Below, in pieces: positions 11,191-23,299 of a stretch of 64,000 nt of DNA; positions within the stretch are counted from its first letter, which is position 1, and each line of letters begins with the position of its first letter. The notes under the pieces are model-generated. The model saw only the letters and a program-made list of their open reading frames with translations. It was not told the DNA's origin and did not search any database. Origin of the DNA: Erwinia mallotivora (GTDB taxonomy: Bacteria; Pseudomonadota; Gammaproteobacteria; Enterobacterales; Enterobacteriaceae); the NCBI RefSeq assembly GCF_000590885.1, contig NZ_JFHN01000053.1:1-64000 (forward strand). The letters are read 5' to 3'. Position numbers and translations under genes: made by a program.

Positions 11191-13218
11191 GTGGAAAATA
11201 GCCCGATAAAACATGCCGAACTGCACTGGAATGAACAGGGTACACCTGTATCCCGAACCTTTGACGATATTTACTTCTCCAGTGATAACGGCCCGCAGGA
11301 GACACATTATGTCTTTATTGACGGCAATGATTTACCCAATCGGTTTGTACAACATCCGCGCGATCTGTTTATTGTGGCCGAGACCGGCTTCGGCACTGGA
11401 CTTAACTTTCTTACCCTGTGGCAAAACTTCGAACAGTTTCGCCAGTCGCAGCCGGGTGCCAGGTTACAACGTTTACATGTCATCAGCTGTGAGAAATATC
11501 CGTTAACGCTCGATGATCTCACCCTCGCCCACGCCAGCTGGCCGCAGCTGGCGAAATTTTCAGCAGAGCTGCGCGAACAATGGCCGGCTGCTCTGCCCGG
11601 CTGTCATCGTCTGCTGTTGCAGGGGGGGCAGATAACCTTAGACCTGTGGTTTGGCGATATTAATCAGTTGATTCACACTTTTGATGACAGCCTGCATCAG
11701 CAGGTGGATGCCTGGTTTCTTGACGGCTTTTCACCGGCGAAGAACCCGGATATGTGGACAGCAGAATTATTCAACTGCATGGCAAAACTTTCCCGCGAAG
11801 GTGGGACGCTCGCGACCTTTACGTCGGCAGGCTTTGTGCGCCGCGGATTGCAGGAAGCGGGATTCACTCTGGCTAAACGCAAAGGTTTTGGCATCAAGCG
11901 TGAAATGCTGACCGGCGTACTGAGCAAAGCCATCAGATCCCCCGCTCTGGCACCCTGGTATGCCCGAGCCACAGCCTCAGACGATGATATCGCCATTATC
12001 GGCGGCGGTATTTCCGGGATCCTGCTGGCGCTGGCGCTGCTACGGCGTGGTAAAAAAGTGACGCTTTATTGTGCCGATGGCGCGGCGGCTGAGGGGGCTT
12101 CAGGTAATCGTCAGGGGGCACTTTATCCCTTACTTAATCATCACGACCCGGCGCTGGCCCACTTTTTCCCCGCTGCCTTTACCTTTGCCCGACGCATGTA
12201 TGACCAGCTCGACGTCAGCTTCGATCACCAGTGGTGTGGCGTCACTCAGCTTGGCTGGGATGAAAAAAGCAGCAAGAAAATCGCCGGAATGGCGGCGATG
12301 GCCCTGCCGGAGGACGTTGCCCGTCTGGTCAGCCAGCAGCAAGCCGAGGCGCTGTGTGGTGTGACAACCGGCTGCGGCGGCATCACCTACCCGGCAGGCG
12401 GCTGGCTGTCTCCCGTTCAGCTCACACCGGCACTGCACAAGCGGGCAAAAGAGTTGGGGTTACGGCTGAACTGGCATCATCGGCTGAGCCGTCTCACCGC
12501 CACACCAGGCGGCTGGCAGCTGCATTTTGCCGCCAGCCCGACGCAAACACATCAGAATGTGGTGCTGGCAACCGGCCATGCGCTGACCTCATTTACCCAG
12601 AGTGAAAAACTGCCGACCTACGCGGTGAGTGGTCAGGTCAGCCACATCCCCACCACGGCGAAACTGAGCAAATTGCAGCAGGTGCTCTGTTATGACGGCT
12701 ACCTGACACCGGTTAATCCGGCTAACCAGCATCACTGCATTGGCGCCAGCTATCATCGCGGTGACAGCTCGACCACTTATCGTGAAGACGATCAGCAGGC
12801 AAACCGGCAACGGCTGGCAGACTGTCTGCCAGAGGCAGACTGGCCGCGAGAAGTTGACGTCAGCGCTGGCAGTGCGCGTAGCGGCGTACGCTGTGCCACG
12901 CGCGATCATCTGCCGATGGCAGGCCCCCTGCCCGACTACCAGCAAACGCTGGAGCAGTATGCCACGCTGTCAGAAAACCGGGAGGATGCGGTGACGGCCC
13001 CCGTTTATCCGGGGCTGTTTGTGCTGGGGGCACTTGGTTCAAGAGGATTATGCAGCGCGCCACTGGCGGCAGAAGTGCTGGCGGCGCAGCTTTGTGGCGA
13101 ACCGATCCCGCTGGATCGCCACACGCTGGCTGCACTGCATCCCAACCGTTACTGGGTGAGAAAATTACTGAAAGGCAGAGCGGTTTTGTCCGCGCCCACG
13201 GCGACTCAGACTGGCTGA
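11191..13218 (+). CDS. mnmC: Bifunctional tRNA mnm5s2U34 enzyme MnmC
   Basis: Completes 5-methylaminomethyl-2-thiouridine at the tRNA wobble position. The N-terminal half is a SAM methyltransferase ([32 protein letters not shown]). From about residue 263 comes the FAD oxidase domain with [10 protein letters not shown], followed by [13 protein letters not shown] and the C-terminal [11 protein letters not shown]. It is 675 residues against 668 in E. coli. The GTG start has only a weak GAG upstream. It is divergent from fabB, and its last 13 bases overlap the convergent yfcL end. Confidence 0.95.
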   Translation: MENSPIKHAELHWNEQGTPVSRTFDDIYFSSDNGPQETHYVFIDGNDLPNRFVQHPRDLFIVAETGFGTGLNFLTLWQNFEQFRQSQPGARLQRLHVISCEKYPLTLDDLTLAHASWPQLAKFSAELREQWPAALPGCHRLLLQGGQITLDLWFGDINQLIHTFDDSLHQQVDAWFLDGFSPAKNPDMWTAELFNCMAKLSREGGTLATFTSAGFVRRGLQEAGFTLAKRKGFGIKREMLTGVLSKAIRSPALAPWYARATASDDDIAIIGGGISGILLALALLRRGKKVTLYCADGAAAEGASGNRQGALYPLLNHHDPALAHFFPAAFTFARRMYDQLDVSFDHQWCGVTQLGWDEKSSKKIAGMAAMALPEDVARLVSQQQAEALCGVTTGCGGITYPAGGWLSPVQLTPALHKRAKELGLRLNWHHRLSRLTATPGGWQLHFAASPTQTHQNVVLATGHALTSFTQSEKLPTYAVSGQVSHIPTTAKLSKLQQVLCYDGYLTPVNPANQHHCIGASYHRGDSSTTYREDDQQANRQRLADCLPEADWPREVDVSAGSARSGVRCATRDHLPMAGPLPDYQQTLEQYATLSENREDAVTAPVYPGLFVLGALGSRGLCSAPLAAEVLAAQLCGEPIPLDRHTLAALHPNRYWVRKLLKGRAVLSAPTATQTG

Positions 13219-13487
13219 CGCGCCTGAAGGAACAGGTTGTCCCACATCCCAATCACCAGCGCCTGATCGCGCGGTGACAGTTCGCCCGCCTGGATGGCAT
13301 TTTGCAGACTGTTCTGCACCTGGATCTGTAGCGCTTCCGGCGTATGTTCGCCGGCCTGTTCGATCTCTGCCACCGCCAGCGTCAGGTGCCCACGCAGATA
13401 ACCGCTGGCAAACAGCTCATCGTCACTGGCACTTTCCACCATATCGTCGATCAGAGCGAGGATGCGCGCTTCAAATTCGTCAATCAT
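13206..13487 (-). CDS. yfcL: YfcL family protein
   Basis: A 93-residue acidic protein of unknown function (E. coli YfcL, 92 aa), recognised by [17 protein letters not shown] and [11 protein letters not shown]. The ATG at 13487 has AAGGA upstream and matches the E. coli start; the frame is open further upstream without similarity. Last gene of the probable aroC-mepA-yfcA-epmC-yfcL operon, 29 nt after epmC. Confidence 0.87.
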   Translation of the reverse strand: MIDEFEARILALIDDMVESASDDELFASGYLRGHLTLAVAEIEQAGEHTPEALQIQVQNSLQNAIQAGELSPRDQALVIGMWDNLFLQARQPV

Positions 13488-13516
13488 ACCGTTCCTTATC
13501 GGATGCATCCCTGAGG

Positions 13517-14062
13517 TCACAAATCTTCCGGCCACGGAAACTGTGCCGCACTCAGTGGAGGAGTTGAATAATAGTTACCCAGTTCAGCGATAAAGCGGGC
13601 GGGCCGTTCTGGCACGCCTTTTTCCAGCTGTAACATAACCTGGGCGTGTACCTTGCGCTGAAATGCAATGCGATCCGGCTCACAATCACCGCTGAGATTG
13701 TCACAACTCACGTTGAAGGGAAACCCCGCAGCCACACAAAACATCCATTCCAGCGCCTGAGGCCTGATTTCCACCTTTTCAAACTCACTCTGCGTGAGGG
13801 CATCTCGCCCGTCCGGGCAGTACCAGTAGCCAAAATCAACCTGCTTACGACGCTCGGCACCGGCGATACACCAGTGGGAGATCTCATGCAGCGCACTGGC
13901 ATAGTAACCGTGCGCAAAAACCACACGATGGTAATCCACCGCATCATCGGCAGGAAGATAGATGGGTTCGTCATCGCCTTTTATCAGGCGCGTCTGAAAA
14001 TCGTCAAAAAAACAGCGATCGAAAATCTCAATCAACTGCGGGTAGTGATGTGTGGAAGGCAT
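13517..14062 (-). CDS. epmC: Elongation factor P hydroxylase EpmC
   Basis: Hydroxylates the beta-lysylated lysine of EF-P, the last modification step after EpmA/EpmB. The 181-residue protein matches E. coli YfcM/EpmC (182). The HEISHWC motif (His59, Glu60, His63) looks like the metal site, and [13 protein letters not shown] and [12 protein letters not shown] are conserved. The ATG at 14062 is chosen because GAG lies 9 nt upstream and it aligns with the E. coli start; an ATG two codons earlier (14068) is possible. Confidence 0.9.
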   Translation of the reverse strand: MPSTHHYPQLIEIFDRCFFDDFQTRLIKGDDEPIYLPADDAVDYHRVVFAHGYYASALHEISHWCIAGAERRKQVDFGYWYCPDGRDALTQSEFEKVEIRPQALEWMFCVAAGFPFNVSCDNLSGDCEPDRIAFQRKVHAQVMLQLEKGVPERPARFIAELGNYYSTPPLSAAQFPWPEDL

Positions 14063-14114
14063 GGTCATTCGCTCAGATTTAGCGCCATTTCCGTGGCGCA
14101 TCGGGATTATCGCG

Positions 14115-14918
14115 TTAAGCAAACAGGTGATGCCAGAAGGCAACAATGGCTGGGCCATGACTGTCATACAGCAGCTTTGCACTCATTACCGCTGAGACGG
14201 TCACTACCATCGGGCGGATCAGCGTCTGACCGCGACTGAGCACCATACGAGCCCCAAGCCGCGCACCACAAATCGCGCCAATCAGCATGATCAGCCCGGT
14301 GCCCCATACCACTTTGCCACCGAACATAAAGAACAGCAGCCCGCCAAAGTTCGAGGTAAAGTTCAGTACCTTGGCATGTGCGGTAGATTTAGCGAGATTA
14401 AAACCACATAAGGTGACAAAGGCCAGGGCGTAGAACGATCCCGCGCCGGGACCAAAGAAGCCGTCATAAAATCCGACGCATCCTCCGGCGACCAACGCAA
14501 AAGGCAGCCCGTGCAGACGACGCTGCCGGTCCTCTTCGCTCACTTTCGGCATCAGGAGAAAATAGAGGCCAATGCCGATCAGCAACAGCGGCAGTACCTG
14601 ACGCAACAGTCCGGGTTGGATATGCTGGATCAGAACAGCCCCCGTCACCGCGCCCAGAAAGGTCATGGCGATGTTCAGCCGCTGCTCGCGCAGGTTAACG
14701 GCTTTACGGCGAACAAAATAGAGGCTGGCGGAGAACGATCCTCCCACCGACTGTAATTTATTCGTCGCCAGCGCCTGAGCGGGAGAGAGCTCGGCGGACA
14801 ACAGCGCAGGGACGGTCAGTAAGCCCCCGCCCCCGGCTATCGAATCAATAAAGGCGGCAAGTACCGCCACCAGAAACAGCACACCAGCCACCAGTGGGCT
14901 GACTACAAACCAGTCCAT
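14115..14918 (-). CDS. yfcA: TSUP-family (TauE/SafE) membrane transporter YfcA
   Basis: A 267-residue inner-membrane protein with about eight hydrophobic segments, matching E. coli YfcA. Family signatures are FIDSIAGGGGLLTVPALL near the N-terminus and GGCVGFYDGFFGPGAGSF in the second half. TSUP proteins move sulfur-containing or organic anions; the YfcA substrate is unknown. AGGA is 8 nt before the ATG, and the gene begins 10 nt after mepA. Confidence 0.9.
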   Translation of the reverse strand: MDWFVVSPLVAGVLFLVAVLAAFIDSIAGGGGLLTVPALLSAELSPAQALATNKLQSVGGSFSASLYFVRRKAVNLREQRLNIAMTFLGAVTGAVLIQHIQPGLLRQVLPLLLIGIGLYFLLMPKVSEEDRQRRLHGLPFALVAGGCVGFYDGFFGPGAGSFYALAFVTLCGFNLAKSTAHAKVLNFTSNFGGLLFFMFGGKVVWGTGLIMLIGAICGARLGARMVLSRGQTLIRPMVVTVSAVMSAKLLYDSHGPAIVAFWHHLFA

Positions 14919-14928
14919 TCGAACGTTC

Positions 14929-15753
14929 CTAAAGCAGATGCTTATCCAGTAGTGCCTGACAGGAGGGAGGCAACGGCGGCGGCTGACGCTTCACCGGCTC
15001 ACCGCTACCCGGTTTCGCAGGTGCAAACCAGCTTTGTAACTCGGCACCGCAGCCATCACCCGGCGGTGGAAGCGGCTGGTCCTGACACTCCAGACTGTCT
15101 GGCGGGCAGCGCAGGCGCACATGCATATGTGCCCGGTGACCAAACCACGGCCGCACTTTGCGCAACCAGTCGCGGTCGACACCAGCATCGGCGCACAGCT
15201 GTTTTTTAATCGCCGGATTAACGAAGATGCGCGTGACATCATCATCCTTCGCCGCCAGTTTTATCAGGCTGTCGATTTGCGGCTGCCAGTGCGCACTCAC
15301 CACGTTTTTTCCGTCAGCGCTGACCAGATCCAGTGGCTGGGGCTGCAACAACATGGCCGGGGTCCAGCGGTTCTTTGGTAGTTGCAGCCAGATATCGACG
15401 TCCAGCCCCGACTGGTGGCTGGCATGGCCGCTGCTGAAACGGCCGCCAGCCGCCATTCCCATATCGCCAATGAGGACTTCACCCAGTTGCAGTTGGTGTA
15501 CCTGCGCACTGAGCCGCTGAATAAACATAATCAGATCGGGATGGCCGAAGAAGCGCCGCTGATCCTGACGCATCACCTGATAATCGGGCGCATCCAGCGG
15601 TAACGGTTGCGCCCCAACAATGCAGCCGTTGGAAAACGCGCCAATCGCCTGCGGCTTACCCTCAATCGGCTGGCGAATCGACTGCCAGGGCGTTGCCGCC
15701 AGCGATACCGCACTTATCATCAGCGCACTCAGCGCCAGCAGAGTCTTTTTCAT
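14929..15753 (-). CDS. mepA: Penicillin-insensitive murein endopeptidase MepA
   Basis: Periplasmic zinc endopeptidase that cuts D-Ala-mDAP cross-links. A signal peptide (about residues 1-19, ending SLA) leads into a 274-residue product, same length as E. coli MepA. LAS-family metal ligands are visible: His113 and Asp120 in [14 protein letters not shown], and His211 in [12 protein letters not shown]. Cys residues at the N- and C-termini fit disulfides. It starts 6 nt after aroC. Confidence 0.95.
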   Translation of the reverse strand: MKKTLLALSALMISAVSLAATPWQSIRQPIEGKPQAIGAFSNGCIVGAQPLPLDAPDYQVMRQDQRRFFGHPDLIMFIQRLSAQVHQLQLGEVLIGDMGMAAGGRFSSGHASHQSGLDVDIWLQLPKNRWTPAMLLQPQPLDLVSADGKNVVSAHWQPQIDSLIKLAAKDDDVTRIFVNPAIKKQLCADAGVDRDWLRKVRPWFGHRAHMHVRLRCPPDSLECQDQPLPPPGDGCGAELQSWFAPAKPGSGEPVKRQPPPLPPSCQALLDKHLL

Positions 15754-15759
15754 CAGCGC

Positions 15760-16845
15760 TTACCAGCGAGGAATATCCGTTTTTACGTCAGCGTTTTGCG
15801 CTCGCTGACGCAGTAAGTGATCCATCAGTACAATCGCCATCATCGCTTCTGCGATAGGCACCGCACGAATTCCCACGCAGGGATCGTGGCGACCTTTGGT
15901 TATCATCTCCACTTCATCACCGTGACGGTTAATGGTTTTACCCGGCACGGTAATACTGGACGTGGGTTTCATCGCGATGGTCGCCAGAATGTTCTGGCCG
16001 GAGCTGATACCGCCAAGAATGCCACCTGCGTGGTTACTCAAAAAGCCATCTGCACGGATTTCATCCCGGTGTTCGCTGCCACGCTGGCTGACTACGGCAA
16101 AACCGTCGCCAATTTCCACCCCTTTTACCGCATTGATACTCATCAGCGCGTGGGCCAGATCGGCATCAAGGCGATCAAAGACCGGCTCGCCCAGGCCCGG
16201 CGGCACCTGTTCCGCCATCACCGACACTTTTGCGCCGATGGAGTCACCCTCTTTTTTTAGCGCACGCATCAGTTCGTCCAGCGCCGAAATTTTATCCGGG
16301 TCCGGGCAGAAGAAGGGATTTTGCTCAACCTGCTCCCAGTCCTTCAGCTCACAGGCCACATCACCAATTTGCGCCAGCCAGCCACGCACCCGGATGCCGT
16401 ATGTCATCGCCAGATATTTTTTGGCAATCGCCCCTGCCGCCACGCGCATTGCCGTTTCGCGAGCAGAAGAGCGCCCGCCGCCACGATAGTCACGCACGCC
16501 ATACTTCTGTTCGTAGGTGTAATCCGCGTGGCCCGGACGAAACAGGTCCTTAATTTCTCCGTAGTCCTGCGAGCGCTGGTCGGTGTTTTCAATCAGCAGG
16601 CCAATACTGGTGCCGGTGGTTACGCCTTCAAACACGCCTGACAGAATTTTTACCCGATCCGGTTCGCGACGCTGAGTGGTATAGCGCGAGGTTCCCGGAC
16701 GACGACGATCAAGATCGTGCTGTAAATCGGCTTCTGTCAGCGGGATGCCTGGCGGCACGCCATCAACAATGCATCCCAGCGCCAGTCCGTGAGACTCACC
16801 AAAGGTGGTCACGCGAAACACCTGACCAATTGTATTACCCGCCAT
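15760..16845 (-). CDS. aroC: Chorismate synthase AroC
   Basis: Converts 5-enolpyruvylshikimate 3-phosphate to chorismate with reduced FMN, the last common step of aromatic synthesis. The 361 residues include the family motifs [48 protein letters not shown] and [18 protein letters not shown]. It lies downstream of prmB (173 bp gap) and heads mepA-yfcA-epmC-yfcL. Confidence 0.97.
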   Translation of the reverse strand: MAGNTIGQVFRVTTFGESHGLALGCIVDGVPPGIPLTEADLQHDLDRRRPGTSRYTTQRREPDRVKILSGVFEGVTTGTSIGLLIENTDQRSQDYGEIKDLFRPGHADYTYEQKYGVRDYRGGGRSSARETAMRVAAGAIAKKYLAMTYGIRVRGWLAQIGDVACELKDWEQVEQNPFFCPDPDKISALDELMRALKKEGDSIGAKVSVMAEQVPPGLGEPVFDRLDADLAHALMSINAVKGVEIGDGFAVVSQRGSEHRDEIRADGFLSNHAGGILGGISSGQNILATIAMKPTSSITVPGKTINRHGDEVEMITKGRHDPCVGIRAVPIAEAMMAIVLMDHLLRQRAQNADVKTDIPRW

Positions 16846-17018
16846 CCTGACTCCTGTATCTTCTTCAATGGGCGTTTTAATTGCGATTCAAACTTACAAA
16901 GCGTCGCCCGTTACCCGGGCAGTCTGACTGTCCGCAGGACGGTGAGCACGCTTCGCCTCTCACCCTCGGGTATGCGCCGACATTAACTGACGTTGCCCCC
17001 TGGCGATCGCTATGGTTA

Positions 17019-17951
17019 TTAATCTTTGTAAATGCTGAAGTGATGCTGCGCATCAACAATCTGCTGACGGGTGAGCATAAAGACCCCGTCGCCGCCATTG
17101 CTGAACTCAAGCCAACGGAAAGGGACATCCGGATACTGCGCAATCATATGCACCATGCTGTTGCCCACCTCACAAATCAGCACCCCTTCTTCACTCAGAT
17201 AATCCGGCGCGCACGCCAGGATGCGTCGGGCCAGCTTCAGGCCATCGCTACCCGCAGCCAGACCCAGCGCAGGTTCATGACGATATTCGCCGGGAAGATC
17301 GCTCATATCATCTTCATCAACATACGGCGGATTGGTGACGATCAGATCGTAAGGCGTGGCAGGCAGTTCACGGAACAGGTCCGAGCGGATTGGCGTCACA
17401 TGGTGCTCCATTCCGTGCAGTTCAATATTGTGCTCAGTTACCGCCAGCGCATCGGTCGAAATATCCACCGCATCCACTTCCGCATCGGGAAAAGCATACG
17501 CGCAGGCGACAGCAATACAGCCGCTACCGGTGCACATATCCAGAATATGTCCGGGTTCTGTCGGCAGGATAGCGGCAAAACGTTCATTAATTAATTCGGC
17601 AATCGGCGAACGGGGAACCAACACCCGCTCATCGACATAAAATTCATGACCACAGAACCAGGCTTTGTTCGTCAGATAAGCGACCGGAATGCGTTCGTTG
17701 ATACGGCGTATAACCCGCTCAACAATGCGGTGCCGTTCACTGGATGTCAGCCGGGCAGTGCGCATATCTTCCGGAATATCCAACGGCAACCAGAGGGTGG
17801 GAAGGACCAGTTGGACAGCTTCGTCCCAGGGATTATCGGTGCCATGACCGTACCAGAGTTCAGCGGCAGCAAAACGGCTGACCGACCAGCGCAGCATATC
17901 CTGGATGGTGTGCAGTTCACTGACTGCCTCTTCGACGAAAATTTTGTCCAA
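17019..17951 (-). CDS. prmB: Ribosomal protein uL3 glutamine methyltransferase PrmB
   Basis: Methylates a glutamine of ribosomal protein L3. The SAM motif [12 protein letters not shown] (from about residue 138) and the catalytic NPPY (207-210) identify a HemK/PrmB-type N5-glutamine methyltransferase; the N-terminal half matches PrmB rather than PrmC. I place the start at TTG 17951 because GGAGG lies 6-7 nt upstream and the product is then 310 residues, as in E. coli; a GTG four codons earlier would overlap that ribosome site. Divergent from smrB. Confidence 0.93.
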   Translation of the reverse strand: MDKIFVEEAVSELHTIQDMLRWSVSRFAAAELWYGHGTDNPWDEAVQLVLPTLWLPLDIPEDMRTARLTSSERHRIVERVIRRINERIPVAYLTNKAWFCGHEFYVDERVLVPRSPIAELINERFAAILPTEPGHILDMCTGSGCIAVACAYAFPDAEVDAVDISTDALAVTEHNIELHGMEHHVTPIRSDLFRELPATPYDLIVTNPPYVDEDDMSDLPGEYRHEPALGLAAGSDGLKLARRILACAPDYLSEEGVLICEVGNSMVHMIAQYPDVPFRWLEFSNGGDGVFMLTRQQIVDAQHHFSIYKD

Positions 17952-18122
17952 AGTGCCCTCCACAGGCCAAACTTAATCCGGCAGCTAGTTTGCCATGAAG
18001 CTGGCGATAATTCAGCGCAGCAGGGTGAAAAAGCTGACATTTGTTTATCTGCCGGGAAAAGTCAGGGTAGACTGTCGATAAATGTTAAAAATCCTGGCAT
18101 TTTTCGCGCCACGGGAGAATCA

Positions 18123-18674
18123 ATGAGTAAAAAACAGCCGCTCAGTGCTGATGACAAAGCCCTGTTTCGAGGATTGATGTCCGGCACCCGCAAGCTGTCA
18201 CAGGACACCATTGTCCATAAGCCGCTGCGCAGGAAACTGTCGGAAGTGCCGCAAAAGCGTCTTCTTGCCGAGAAAATCGATGCCAGCCACTACTTTTCCG
18301 ATGAGTTTCAGCCGCTGCTGGCAGAAGAAGGTCCGGTCCGCTACGTCCGTGCTGACGTCAGCCACTATGAACTGAAAAAACTGCGGCGCGGTGATTACAC
18401 TCCGGAAATATTTCTTGATCTGCATGGTCTGACGCAGAAACAGGCGAAAGACGAACTGGGTGCGCTGATTGCCGCCTGTCGCCGCGAGCATATCTTTTGT
18501 GCCAGCGTGATGCACGGCCACGGCAAACATGTGCTGAAACAGCAGACTCCGCTGTGGCTGGCGCAACACCCACTGGTCATGGCTTTTCATCAGGCACCAA
18601 AGCTGTTCGGCGGCGATGCCGCGCTGCTGGTATTGATTGAGGTGGAAGAGTGGCAACCGCCAGCGCTGCCCTGA
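18123..18674 (+). CDS. smrB: Ribosome rescue endonuclease SmrB
   Basis: Smr-domain protein that cleaves mRNA at collided ribosomes in E. coli. The 183-residue protein equals E. coli YfcN/SmrB in length. The C-terminal Smr domain shows [20 protein letters not shown] and [18 protein letters not shown], with the D-L-H-G and H-G-x-G signatures. GGGAG precedes the ATG. The frame remains open upstream into the prmB region, but that part is not conserved. Confidence 0.94.
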   Translation: MSKKQPLSADDKALFRGLMSGTRKLSQDTIVHKPLRRKLSEVPQKRLLAEKIDASHYFSDEFQPLLAEEGPVRYVRADVSHYELKKLRRGDYTPEIFLDLHGLTQKQAKDELGALIAACRREHIFCASVMHGHGKHVLKQQTPLWLAQHPLVMAFHQAPKLFGGDAALLVLIEVEEWQPPALP

Positions 18675-18708
18675 GAGGTAGGGCCGGTATCAACGGCCCG
18701 CTGAGGAA

Positions 18709-19191
18709 CTACATGGCTTTCGCCAGTTTGGACGGGCTGACCTGCCACGCCAGACTACCGGTGGCGTTCCCGTCGTCATAATCAACGCAGGCAATCGCCG
18801 AGGTGGCAAACATTGGCGGCGCTTCCTGCGGACAAAGTTCAGACACCAGATAGCCCACCAGTGGCAGATGAGAAATCACCAACGCCGATTTCACCCCTTC
18901 CTTTGCCAGCGCTTGCAGATAACAGGCCACCAGTGCGGGATCGCCGCCGGGCGTCAGCTCTGGCAGGATATCCTGCCCCTCCGGCAGCGGCAGTGCTTCG
19001 CGCACGGCAACCAGAGTTTGCTCCGCACGCAGGTATGGGCTTACCAGTACCCGCTCAATATCCACTTTCTGGCCGTTCAGCCAGTTAGCCATCTGCCGTG
19101 ATTCATCACTGCCGCAATGAGTCAGAGGTCTTACCGAGTCACTGGCAGCTTCTAAAGCCGCATCGCCGTGACGCATAATGAAAACTTGCAT
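18709..19191 (-). CDS. sixA: Phosphohistidine phosphatase SixA
   Basis: A 160-residue histidine phosphatase. The catalytic RHG lies at residues 7-9 (His8), with SPYLRAEQT and VISHLPLVGYL further on. In E. coli SixA removes phosphate from phosphohistidine on NPr of the nitrogen PTS. It is convergent with smrB and next to fadJ, as in E. coli. Confidence 0.93.
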   Translation of the reverse strand: MQVFIMRHGDAALEAASDSVRPLTHCGSDESRQMANWLNGQKVDIERVLVSPYLRAEQTLVAVREALPLPEGQDILPELTPGGDPALVACYLQALAKEGVKSALVISHLPLVGYLVSELCPQEAPPMFATSAIACVDYDDGNATGSLAWQVSPSKLAKAM

Positions 19192-19360
19192 AATGCACCG
19201 CTTTTGTTAAACAAAAACGCCGGAAAAAACCACTTTCCGACTCTTCATTCCGGGAATGAACGCTGTGTTGTACCCTAATGCCGGAAGTTAAGTCAACCGA
19301 TTGTTTACTAATTAACCGCATTCCGGAACACTCCTGCTCAGCATAATAACCGCAGCAAAC

Positions 19361-21520
19361 CTAACCCGCTGAATCCTCTTGAGTCTCATCCTTAACTCGT
19401 GGTTTGTAAAAGGTTTCTTGTGTCTCCGCCATCTGGCGCAACCGCTCACAGGGGGCAAAGCGCTCACCCCGCGCCTGCATCAGGCGTTCTAATGTATTCA
19501 CCACCTGGCGGATGCCAAGCCGGTCCATATAACGGAATGGCCCGCCAAGAAAAGGAGGAAATCCCATGCCGTATATCGCCGCAATATCTCCATCACGTGC
19601 ACAACGAATCACACCGTCATCCAGGGCCCGGGCTGCTTCGTTGAGCATCATCATTACGCAACGGCGGGCAATATTCTCGCTGCTCAGATGACGCTGCGGT
19701 TTGATATTTAACAGGTGATAGACAGTGCCATCGACGGACTTTTTGCTGCCCCACTTTTTTTTGCCGTATAAGTAAAAACCACGGCCGTTTTTCCTGCCCT
19801 TACGGTTGTCATCCAGCAGGGCACTAAAGGCGTCCGGCGCGATGAATCGTTCTCCCCAGGCGTCAGCCAGCACCGGCATGATATGCGTCCCCACATCGAT
19901 GCCTACCTCATCCAGTAACTGAACAGGCCCGACCGGAAAACCAAAATCCACCAGCGCCTGGTCGATAGCATCAACCGGCTCACCTTCCAGCAGACAGCGC
20001 ATGGCTTCATTTATATAAGGTGCCAGAATACGGTTAACGTAAAACCCCGCTTTATCCGCCACGACTATCGGCATTTTGCCCTGCTTTTTGGCCAGCGCGA
20101 TGGTGGTGGCGATGGTTTCTGCGCTGGTGAGTGAATGTGGAATCACCTCCACCAGTGGCATTTTGTCTGGCGGGCTGAAGAAGTGCAGACCAATAATATT
20201 TTCAGGACGCCGTGCGTTAGCGGCGATATCACTGATTGGCAACGATGAGGTATTAGAGGCAAATACCGTATCGGGCCGGGTGCAGGCTTCGACCTCCGCC
20301 ACCATTTTCTGCTTGAGGGTGAGATCTTCATACACCGCTTCGATCACCACATCTCGCTGTTGAAAGCCCTGAAAATCTATCCCACCAGTAAGCAACGCCA
20401 TTTTTTGCTGGCGCTGGACTGAGGTGATGCGACGACGCTGTACCTCTTTGCTTAACAGCTCCCAGCTGTATTTCAGCGCGTGATTTATCCCCTGCGCGCC
20501 AATATCCTTGATACGGACCGGTAGTCCGCCGCGAACGGCGGTCACATAAGCGATCCCTCCCCCCATCAGCCCCCCGCCAAGCACCCCGACAGATTTAACC
20601 TCACGCGCCTGCGCCTGGCTTCCCGCCTCTTTCTTCATTTCCGTGGTGGCAAAGAAAATCGTGCGCAGTGCAGCAGATTCGGGGGTCATCGCCAGCTGGC
20701 CAAAGGCCCTCGCCTCAAGCACATCCCCCTCTTCACTGCCCTTTTGCAGGCCAGTTTTCATCACCTGCAAAATCTGCTGTGTGGCAGGATAATTGCCACG
20801 GGTTTTCTCATGGGCTTTCCTCGCCGCCAGTCTGAACACCAGGGCACGGCCAGCCGCCGTGTTAAGCAGGCGTTCCCGCAGTGGCAAAGCACGCGCAGCG
20901 GTTGCTCCCTGCAATACCCTGCTTACTGCCGTTTCCAGCAGGATTGACGGCGGTACGGCATCATCGACCAGTCCCAGTTTCATCGCCTGGCTGGCCCGCA
21001 GCGTTTTGCCGGTCAGGATCATATCCAGTGCCGCAGAAGCACCAATCAGTCGGGGAAGCCGCTGCGTTCCCCCGGAACCGGGCAGCAGTCCCAGCTGCAC
21101 TTCAGGCAATCCCAGCCGTGTTTTATCATCCAGCGTGCACACCCGTTGATGACATGCCAGCGCCAGTTCCAGACCGCCGCCCAGGCAGGCACCGTGAATA
21201 GCGGCCACCACCGGAAACGGCAGCGAGGCGATCTCCGCCATCACGTCCTGTCCCTGCCGGGCCAGCTCCTCCGCCTGTTGTGCCGAGGAACAGTCTGCAA
21301 TCATGCTGATATCCGCCCCGGCAATAAATGAGTCCGGCTTGCCGGAGATGATCACCAGTCCGGCCAGTTGCGGGTTCTGTCGGGCTCTGGCAATCACTTC
21401 CCGTATCTGTCCGGCAAATTCCGCCTTCAGGGTGTTCATTTTTTCACCGGCAACATCAAGCGTGATAACCCCAACGTTGTCCGGCCGCTGACTCAGGGTG
21501 AATGCAGATTTGGTCTCCAT
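19361..21520 (-). CDS. fadJ: Fatty-acid oxidation complex alpha subunit FadJ
   Basis: Bifunctional enoyl-CoA hydratase/3-hydroxyacyl-CoA dehydrogenase, 719 residues against 714 in E. coli. The N-terminal crotonase domain has the oxyanion loop [16 protein letters not shown] and the [20 protein letters not shown] segment. Near residue 310 begins the NAD fold ([13 protein letters not shown]), with [11 protein letters not shown] and [16 protein letters not shown] further on. Its ATG overlaps the fadI stop by one base (TAATG). FadJ with FadI forms the anaerobic beta-oxidation complex in E. coli. Confidence 0.96.
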   Translation of the reverse strand: METKSAFTLSQRPDNVGVITLDVAGEKMNTLKAEFAGQIREVIARARQNPQLAGLVIISGKPDSFIAGADISMIADCSSAQQAEELARQGQDVMAEIASLPFPVVAAIHGACLGGGLELALACHQRVCTLDDKTRLGLPEVQLGLLPGSGGTQRLPRLIGASAALDMILTGKTLRASQAMKLGLVDDAVPPSILLETAVSRVLQGATAARALPLRERLLNTAAGRALVFRLAARKAHEKTRGNYPATQQILQVMKTGLQKGSEEGDVLEARAFGQLAMTPESAALRTIFFATTEMKKEAGSQAQAREVKSVGVLGGGLMGGGIAYVTAVRGGLPVRIKDIGAQGINHALKYSWELLSKEVQRRRITSVQRQQKMALLTGGIDFQGFQQRDVVIEAVYEDLTLKQKMVAEVEACTRPDTVFASNTSSLPISDIAANARRPENIIGLHFFSPPDKMPLVEVIPHSLTSAETIATTIALAKKQGKMPIVVADKAGFYVNRILAPYINEAMRCLLEGEPVDAIDQALVDFGFPVGPVQLLDEVGIDVGTHIMPVLADAWGERFIAPDAFSALLDDNRKGRKNGRGFYLYGKKKWGSKKSVDGTVYHLLNIKPQRHLSSENIARRCVMMMLNEAARALDDGVIRCARDGDIAAIYGMGFPPFLGGPFRYMDRLGIRQVVNTLERLMQARGERFAPCERLRQMAETQETFYKPRVKDETQEDSAG

Positions 21521-22830
21521 TATTCAGCCTCCACAACCATCGCCGCGCCCAGGCCACCAGCAGCACAGGCAGTAACCAATCCGAGGCCGCCGCCACGACG
21601 TCGCAGTTCGTTCAGCGTTTGAGTAATCATTCTGGCCCCGGTTGCCGCAAAAGGGTGACCATAGGCGATTGAACCGCCCAGCACGTTAAATTTATCCGGG
21701 TCGATCTCGCCCAGCGCATCGGGACGATTCAGTACGTCCCGTGCAAAACGCTTATCGGCGAACATCCCGATATTTGCCAGCGTCTGGGCAGCAAAGGCTT
21801 CATGCATATCAATCAGGGTTAAATCGTCCAGAGTGAGACCCGCCCGCTCCAGCGCCAGCGGAGAGGCACAGGCGGGTCCCAGCAGCATATCCTGCCAGAC
21901 GTCAATGGCAGTGAAGGCATAACTTCTGAGATAGCCCAGGGGTATCATCCCCAGCTCTTTAGCCCTTGATTCGGTCATCAGGATCACGGCGGCAGCGCCG
22001 TCGGTGAGCGGCGTGCTGTTGGCGGCCGTCACCGTACCGTGCCGCCGGTCGAAGGCCGGACGCAGCCGCGCATAATCTTCCATTTTCGACTGCTCACGAA
22101 TGTTGTTGTCCTTTTCCAGCGCATTTTTCCAGGGGGGAGCAAACGCGGTCATCACTTCATCGTTAAGCCAGCCCTGTTTCCATGCATGGGCCGCACGCTG
22201 ATGCGAGCGATGCGCCAGCTCATCCTGCTGCTGACGTGATATGCCGTGTGTTTTCGCCATCTGCTCAGCGGTGTCACCCATCCGCAGTCCGGTGGAGTAC
22301 TCCGCCACAGCGGGGGGAACAGGCAGTAAATCACCAGGACGCAATTGCGCGATCAGCAGGAGTTTTTGTCGCAGGGTCCGGGCTTTACTGAGATCGACCA
22401 GCACTCGCCCCAGCTTTTTGCTGACGCCAATCGGCAGAACCGAAGAAGAGTCTGCGCCGCCCGCCATACCGGCCTGAATGGTGCCGGCCAGCAGGCTCTC
22501 CGCCACATTCGCTACCGCCTGAAAGCTGGTAGCGCAGGCACGGGAAACAGTGTAAGCATCGGTATTGACGCTCAGACCACTGCTCAGCACAATTTCACGT
22601 GCAATATTAGGGGCTTCCGGCATCTGCACCACCTGACCAAACACCAGTTGTTCTATCACCCCGGGGGATATGTCCCAGCGGGCCATCAGCTCGGTGACCA
22701 CCATGCGGCCAAGTTCCAGCGCCGCAATGCCGTGAAACGCCGTAGCCTGGCGTGCAAAAGGGGTGCGTAAACCGTGGGTGATGGCGATACGATCGCCCTG
22801 TCTGGTCAGCAAAGGTAACGCTTTACGCAT
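21520..22830 (-). CDS. fadI: 3-ketoacyl-CoA thiolase FadI
   Basis: Beta subunit of the FadIJ complex, releasing acetyl-CoA. The start at 22830 (AGGTG 6 nt upstream) gives 436 residues, exactly the E. coli length; an ATG eight codons earlier has no good ribosome site. The nucleophile is Cys99 in [25 protein letters not shown] carries the catalytic His and [12 protein letters not shown] the second Cys. A FadR-type site lies just upstream. Confidence 0.96.
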   Translation of the reverse strand: MRKALPLLTRQGDRIAITHGLRTPFARQATAFHGIAALELGRMVVTELMARWDISPGVIEQLVFGQVVQMPEAPNIAREIVLSSGLSVNTDAYTVSRACATSFQAVANVAESLLAGTIQAGMAGGADSSSVLPIGVSKKLGRVLVDLSKARTLRQKLLLIAQLRPGDLLPVPPAVAEYSTGLRMGDTAEQMAKTHGISRQQQDELAHRSHQRAAHAWKQGWLNDEVMTAFAPPWKNALEKDNNIREQSKMEDYARLRPAFDRRHGTVTAANSTPLTDGAAAVILMTESRAKELGMIPLGYLRSYAFTAIDVWQDMLLGPACASPLALERAGLTLDDLTLIDMHEAFAAQTLANIGMFADKRFARDVLNRPDALGEIDPDKFNVLGGSIAYGHPFAATGARMITQTLNELRRRGGGLGLVTACAAGGLGAAMVVEAE

Positions 22831-22870
22831 GCTTATCACCTGTAAAATCGCCATGGAGTGTGCCTGTTAA

Positions 22871-22887
22871 AACAGGTCTGACCTCTC
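22871..22887 (-). promoter_or_regulatory. FadR operator at fadIJ
   Basis: On the minus strand this 17-mer has the GGTCAGACC core followed by TGTT, as in the FadR consensus, and lies 41 bp upstream of the fadI start. FadR repression of fad genes, released by long-chain acyl-CoA, is established in E. coli; here it is inferred from the site. Confidence 0.72.
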
Positions 22888-23002
22888 TAATGTTAACCAG
22901 ATTTTTACATTTTGCACCACAGGGAAAAGAAAATTGCGAGGAACAACACGCTATCCCGGACAGCGAGCAGGCGTTGAGCCCGCCCGACCATTGGAGGAGG
23001 AA

Positions 23003-23299
23003 TTAACGCAGGCCGAGTTGGAAAATCATGGTTTCCGCCTGGCAACAAAAGGTGAAATCGGCATCCAGTTGAATACCCTGCGGCACGTCAGTCAGTCGTG
23101 CATCAATCTGGCAGGGCTCGGATTCAACCTGACGCGCTTTTTCAGTCAGGCGGCTCAGTACGGCCTGCGCCTGTTGACGGTCAGTGCACAGCTGGCTCCA
23201 GCTGGCGGTACAGTCGGTGTTGTCCATCACGGTTCCGACATCAACACAGCAGCAGGCGGCGGTTTCGTTTGCGTTGCAGGGTTTAGTGACATCACTCAT
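23003..23299 (-). CDS. yfcZ: YfcZ/YiiS family (DUF406) cysteine-rich protein
   Basis: A 98-residue protein of unknown function. ACCCVDVGTVMDN with three adjacent Cys, DCTASW, VESEPCQI and the C-terminal IFQLGLR match E. coli YfcZ. GGAG lies 7 nt before the ATG at 23299; upstream in-frame residues are not conserved. It sits between fadI and fadL, as in E. coli. Confidence 0.88.
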   Translation of the reverse strand: MSDVTKPCNANETAACCCVDVGTVMDNTDCTASWSQLCTDRQQAQAVLSRLTEKARQVESEPCQIDARLTDVPQGIQLDADFTFCCQAETMIFQLGLR